Assembly (NCBI GenBank): GCA_040752515.1
Contig: JBFMGQ010000009.1
Location: 44,323-108,322, forward strand
Length of the DNA stretch: 64,000 nucleotides
Source: Tenuifilum sp040752515
GTDB taxonomy: Bacteria; Bacteroidota; Bacteroidia; Bacteroidales; Tenuifilaceae
Direction: 5' to 3'
In this document: in pieces, positions 61,483-64,000 of the stretch
Layout: every line of letters starts with the position of its first letter
Numbering within the stretch: the stretch's first letter is position 1
Notes under the pieces: generated by a model
Databases searched by the model: none
Told to the model about the DNA's origin: nothing
The model's input: only the letters and a program-made list of their open reading frames with translations
Translations under genes and position numbers: made by a program

Positions 61483-62910
61483 ATGAACCAGAATTCACAT
61501 ATCGATAATCTCACTAATCTCTACATTAAGGTTTATGGGCATTCCCCTGAAAACGTTGTACTGATGCCACGCTCCGGCTCATCGCGCGTTTACTATCGAA
61601 TTATATCCAATCAAAAGTCCTGCATTGGAACATTTAATGATGATGTGAGGGAAAACGAAACCTTTATATACCTTTCGAATCATTTCGGCTGTAAAAATAT
61701 CCCTGTTCCAAGAATTTTGGGCATTTCGGTGTGCAAGAAGTATTACCTGCAAACCGATTTAGGCACTTTGTCGCTGTACGACATCATTACCGATACGGGT
61801 TCTGATAGTTTAGCGATCGAGGGTTTGATTAGAAATTCTATAACAAACCTTGCCAAGTTCAATGTCTTGGGCTTTAATGGCATTGACCCCGCAAAGCTAT
61901 ATCCGGTCTCATATTTCAATGCCAAGTCGGTGATGTGGGACATGTACTATTTTAAGTACTGTTTCCTAAAACCATCGGGTATAACCTTCGATGAAGCAGA
62001 ACTTGAAAAGGTTTTCGATTACCTAAAGGAGAAAGTACTCAGTGGCGATAATCAGTTTTTACAATTCCGCGATTTTCAATCACGGAATATAATGATATCG
62101 GGTCAGGAATCTTACTTTATCGATTTCCAAGGTGCAAGAATTGGTTCAGGCCTATACGATTTGGCTTCATTTCTATACCAAGCTAAAGCTAACTTTAGCG
62201 ATTCCCTTCGGCAGGAGTGTTTATTGCACTATACCGATGAAATATCAAAATATAGACCAATTGATAGGAATGCATTGATAAGCCTGTTCCCATACATGGC
62301 TATTTTCCGCATACTGCAAACACTTGGAGCTTATGGCTTCAGAGGTCTTGTTGAGCGGAAGGCTCATTTCATTCAAAGCATTCCGCTTGCTTTACAAAAC
62401 CTTGCCAATTTACTGATGTCGCTTGACGATACTCGATTATCATACCTTAGCCATTTGCAGCTTGAGCTATCCCAAATGTTTAAGGTTGAACACTTTAATG
62501 GTTTTGATGGTCTCTCCGTTCAGGTGTATAGCTTTTCCATAAAGAATGGTTACCCGCCACTAAATCCCGAGCATGGAGGAGGGTTTGTGTTCGATTGTCG
62601 CTTTCTCCCTAATCCTGGGCAACTTGATGAATATAAAAGTTATACAGGCCTCGATGAACCGGTTATCAATTACTTAAACTCACTGGACGAGGTGAGGATT
62701 TTTTGCGATAAAGCTTTTACATTAGTAAAATCGGCAATCGATAAGTATTTGTCCCGAAATTTTAAACATTTATCTGTTGGTTTTGGTTGTACTGGTGGCC
62801 AACACCGCTCTGTGTATTGTGCTGAACAGCTCATTAAGTATTTGAAGAGTAATTATGGTAGCTCAAATATTCAGGTATTGGTAAAACATATTGAACTGGA
62901 AAAGCGCTAG
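61483..62910 (+). CDS. Sugar-kinase (APH/AmgK-like) domain fused to a RapZ C-terminal domain
   Basis: A 475-aa protein. Residues ~1-330 are an aminoglycoside-phosphotransferase-type kinase: early MPRSGSSRVYYRI nucleotide loop, catalytic FRDFQSRNIM (~196-205) and metal-binding YFIDFQGARIGSGLYDLASFLYQ. Residues ~345-475 match the RapZ C-terminal domain: VQVYSFSIKNGYPP, FDCRFLPNPG, and the signature GFGCTGGQHRSVYCAEQL (~437-454). AmgK kinases phosphorylate MurNAc/GlcNAc at C1, and in E. coli the RapZ C-terminal domain binds glucosamine 6-phosphate. A MurU-like gene follows, so a cell-wall sugar kinase with built-in sensing is a reasonable reading, but it is an inference. Confidence 0.85.
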   Translation: MNQNSHIDNLTNLYIKVYGHSPENVVLMPRSGSSRVYYRIISNQKSCIGTFNDDVRENETFIYLSNHFGCKNIPVPRILGISVCKKYYLQTDLGTLSLYDIITDTGSDSLAIEGLIRNSITNLAKFNVLGFNGIDPAKLYPVSYFNAKSVMWDMYYFKYCFLKPSGITFDEAELEKVFDYLKEKVLSGDNQFLQFRDFQSRNIMISGQESYFIDFQGARIGSGLYDLASFLYQAKANFSDSLRQECLLHYTDEISKYRPIDRNALISLFPYMAIFRILQTLGAYGFRGLVERKAHFIQSIPLALQNLANLLMSLDDTRLSYLSHLQLELSQMFKVEHFNGFDGLSVQVYSFSIKNGYPPLNPEHGGGFVFDCRFLPNPGQLDEYKSYTGLDEPVINYLNSLDEVRIFCDKAFTLVKSAIDKYLSRNFKHLSVGFGCTGGQHRSVYCAEQLIKYLKSNYGSSNIQVLVKHIELEKR

Positions 62911-62914
62911 TTTT

Positions 62915-63040
62915 ATGTCGAAAAAGAAATGTGAAAAAGGTAAAGCAGGGATTAAAGTTGAGGGTAGGGAATACACCTGTGCAAAGTGCGGAGCGTCATC
63001 TAATAAAAAGGCAAAACTTTGTAAACCTGTAAAATTGTAA
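62915..63040 (+). CDS. 41-aa zinc-ribbon-like protein
   Basis: An ATG at 62915, five bases after the previous stop, opens a 41-codon frame: MSKKKCEKGKAGIKVEGREY, then TCAKCGASSNKKAKLCKPVK and a final Leu. The CxxC (22-25) plus Cys6 and Cys36 suggest a small metal-binding knuckle. Its charge and its position between two operon genes (6 bp to the next ATG) argue for a real small gene, though its length makes this less than certain. Confidence 0.65.
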   Translation: MSKKKCEKGKAGIKVEGREYTCAKCGASSNKKAKLCKPVKL

Positions 63041-63046
63041 ATCTAT

Positions 63047-63763
63047 ATGAGAGCAATGATTTTAGCCGCCGGTTTAGGCACCCGCCTGTTACCCTTAACT
63101 GCCGATAAGCCCAAAGCCCTTATTGAGGTTAACGGAAAAACTTTGCTTGAAATATGCATTAACAACTTAATTAGCTTTGGATTTAACCAAATAGTTGTTA
63201 ATGTTCATCATCATGCCCAACAAATTATTGATTTCTTGAAGAATAACAGTTTTGATGCTCAGATTGATATTTCTGACGAAACCGAAAGGTTACTCGATAC
63301 CGGCGGTGCTATTGTTCATGCTCGTAAATTTCTCGATCAGGGCGACCCTTTCTTGGTTCATAATGTCGATATAATATCGAACATTGACTTGCATTACTTA
63401 TATCAGTATCATCTCAACTCAGGGGCTCTCGCCTCTCTTGCCGTTAGTAAAAGGGAGGCCTCACGTGTATTCCTTTTCGATGAACAAATGGCACTCTCCG
63501 GTTGGCGAAACATGGTAACCGGTAAGGTCATAATAACTAACCCATCAAAAGTACTTACTGCTTTTGCGTTTTCCGGAATACACGTTATTTCCCCAGAAAT
63601 TTTTAAGCAATTACCCCCAAAGGGTGAATTTTCTATAGTTGATGCATACCTTAAAATATCAAAGGAATTTTTGATTCAAGGTGTCGATTTGTCCCATTCC
63701 GATGTAATTGATGTAGGAAAGCCTGATAGCTTGCAACTTGCATCCCAATTTGTTGCCAAATAG
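63047..63763 (+). CDS. Nucleotidyltransferase, MurU/mannose-1-phosphate guanylyltransferase-like
   Basis: A 238-aa NTP-transferase of the Rossmann-like sugar-1-phosphate class. Nucleotide-binding AAGLGTRLLPLTADKPKALIEV (residues 6-27), NVDIISNIDLHYL (metal Asp), later SGIHVISPEIF and VIDVGKPDSL. At this length it resembles MurU (MurNAc-1-phosphate uridylyltransferase) more than the longer GDP-mannose enzymes. Its placement after the AmgK-like kinase fits the kinase-MurU peptidoglycan recycling bypass. Substrate not proven. Confidence 0.82.
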   Translation: MRAMILAAGLGTRLLPLTADKPKALIEVNGKTLLEICINNLISFGFNQIVVNVHHHAQQIIDFLKNNSFDAQIDISDETERLLDTGGAIVHARKFLDQGDPFLVHNVDIISNIDLHYLYQYHLNSGALASLAVSKREASRVFLFDEQMALSGWRNMVTGKVIITNPSKVLTAFAFSGIHVISPEIFKQLPPKGEFSIVDAYLKISKEFLIQGVDLSHSDVIDVGKPDSLQLASQFVAK

Positions 63764-64000
63764 ATTTTATAGTTATTTAATCGATTTTGATTTTATATTA
63801 TTTTGCTGAAAATTTTCTGCTTGTCTAACAGCACATTGCTATTATTTTTTTATTTTTTTCAAAAAAAGTAGAAAATAGGCTTGCGTAATTAAAACGGACT
63901 GCTTACTTTTGCACCCGCTTTCGGACGGAGAGCGGCGCCTGGGGGAGCGGGGATGGAAAAAAGCGGGGAGTACCCCTTGCGCGGGAAAGAAAAAGTTACT
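63764..64000 (+). promoter_or_regulatory. Strong stable-RNA-type promoter and leader at the window edge
   Basis: After an A/T-rich upstream stretch (~63840-63870, poly-T then poly-A), TTGCG (63881) and TACTTTTG (63904-63911) stand 20 bp apart, a near-ideal Bacteroidota promoter. A G/C-rich transcribed leader follows with stems (CCGCT...AGCGG; GCGC...GCGC) ending in AAAGAAAAAGTTACT. This pattern is typical of rRNA operon leaders in Bacteroidales. The RNA gene itself would lie outside the window. Confidence 0.6.

Overview
The window comes from a Bacteroidota chromosome, most likely Bacteroidales or a close relative. The evidence is the gene content (TonB-dependent receptors with carboxypeptidase-like N-terminal domains, DUF4249 and DUF5686 proteins, a CotH protein with a type IX secretion sorting tail, a Bacteroidota-type DnaE), the many Gram-negative signal peptides and lipoboxes, and repeated TAnnTTTG promoter boxes a short distance before genes. 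Most of the window is ordinary host chromosome. I see no tRNA or rRNA gene, transposase, integrase or CRISPR array.

Layout. 1-12600: a truncated S9 peptidase, a two-gene ABC exporter, RecQ, then kpsF-tatC-DUF5686-patB in a row, a beta-lactamase-fold hydrolase and a dihydroorotate dehydrogenase-like protein closed by a strong terminator. 12634-17261: an AT-rich accessory block with all genes on the minus strand. It has three 132-bp attC-like recombination sites, all in one orientation, and a fourth isolated core at the upstream edge. This looks like an integron cassette array without an integrase (a CALIN). Its cassettes carry a ParB-like protein with a DNA adenine methyltransferase, a 78-aa protein with an AbiGi-like protein, and a SUKH (SMI1/KNR4) protein, which are defence or immunity-type cargo. 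17262-18195: a gene-free stretch with twin palindromes, a 141-bp folded inverted-repeat element and low-complexity repeats.

18196-31675: an outer-membrane barrel, dnaE, trxA, a LOG protein, ribD, prmC, recX, a CotH/T9SS protein, a two-domain VOC protein, an SDR and a YwqK protein. 31773-42159: a lipoprotein, a small regulatory-domain protein and a TonB receptor, followed by a PhoB-type response regulator, a bacteriohemerythrin and a PiT phosphate transporter, then a LytTR/LytS two-component pair. This could be a phosphate-linked locus, which is an inference. 42427-48756: a metal-efflux operon (His-rich small protein, CzcB, CzcA, TolC). 48911-58506: GH30 glycosidase, a large ABCG-like transporter, DUF4249 + TonB receptor, and a PEGA-caspase lipoprotein.

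58557-64000: YhcH-like protein, pdxB, a small hypothetical, DUF554, then a probable cell-wall recycling set: a kinase fused to a RapZ C-terminal domain, a 41-aa zinc-ribbon-like protein and a MurU-like nucleotidyltransferase. The window ends in a strong stable-RNA-type promoter and a structured leader, probably the start of an rRNA operon lying outside.

The least explained signals are the integrase-less cassette array, a 134/135-bp repeat with conserved stems present at 29028 and 42233, the folded 141-bp element at 17488, and the kinase-RapZ fusion.
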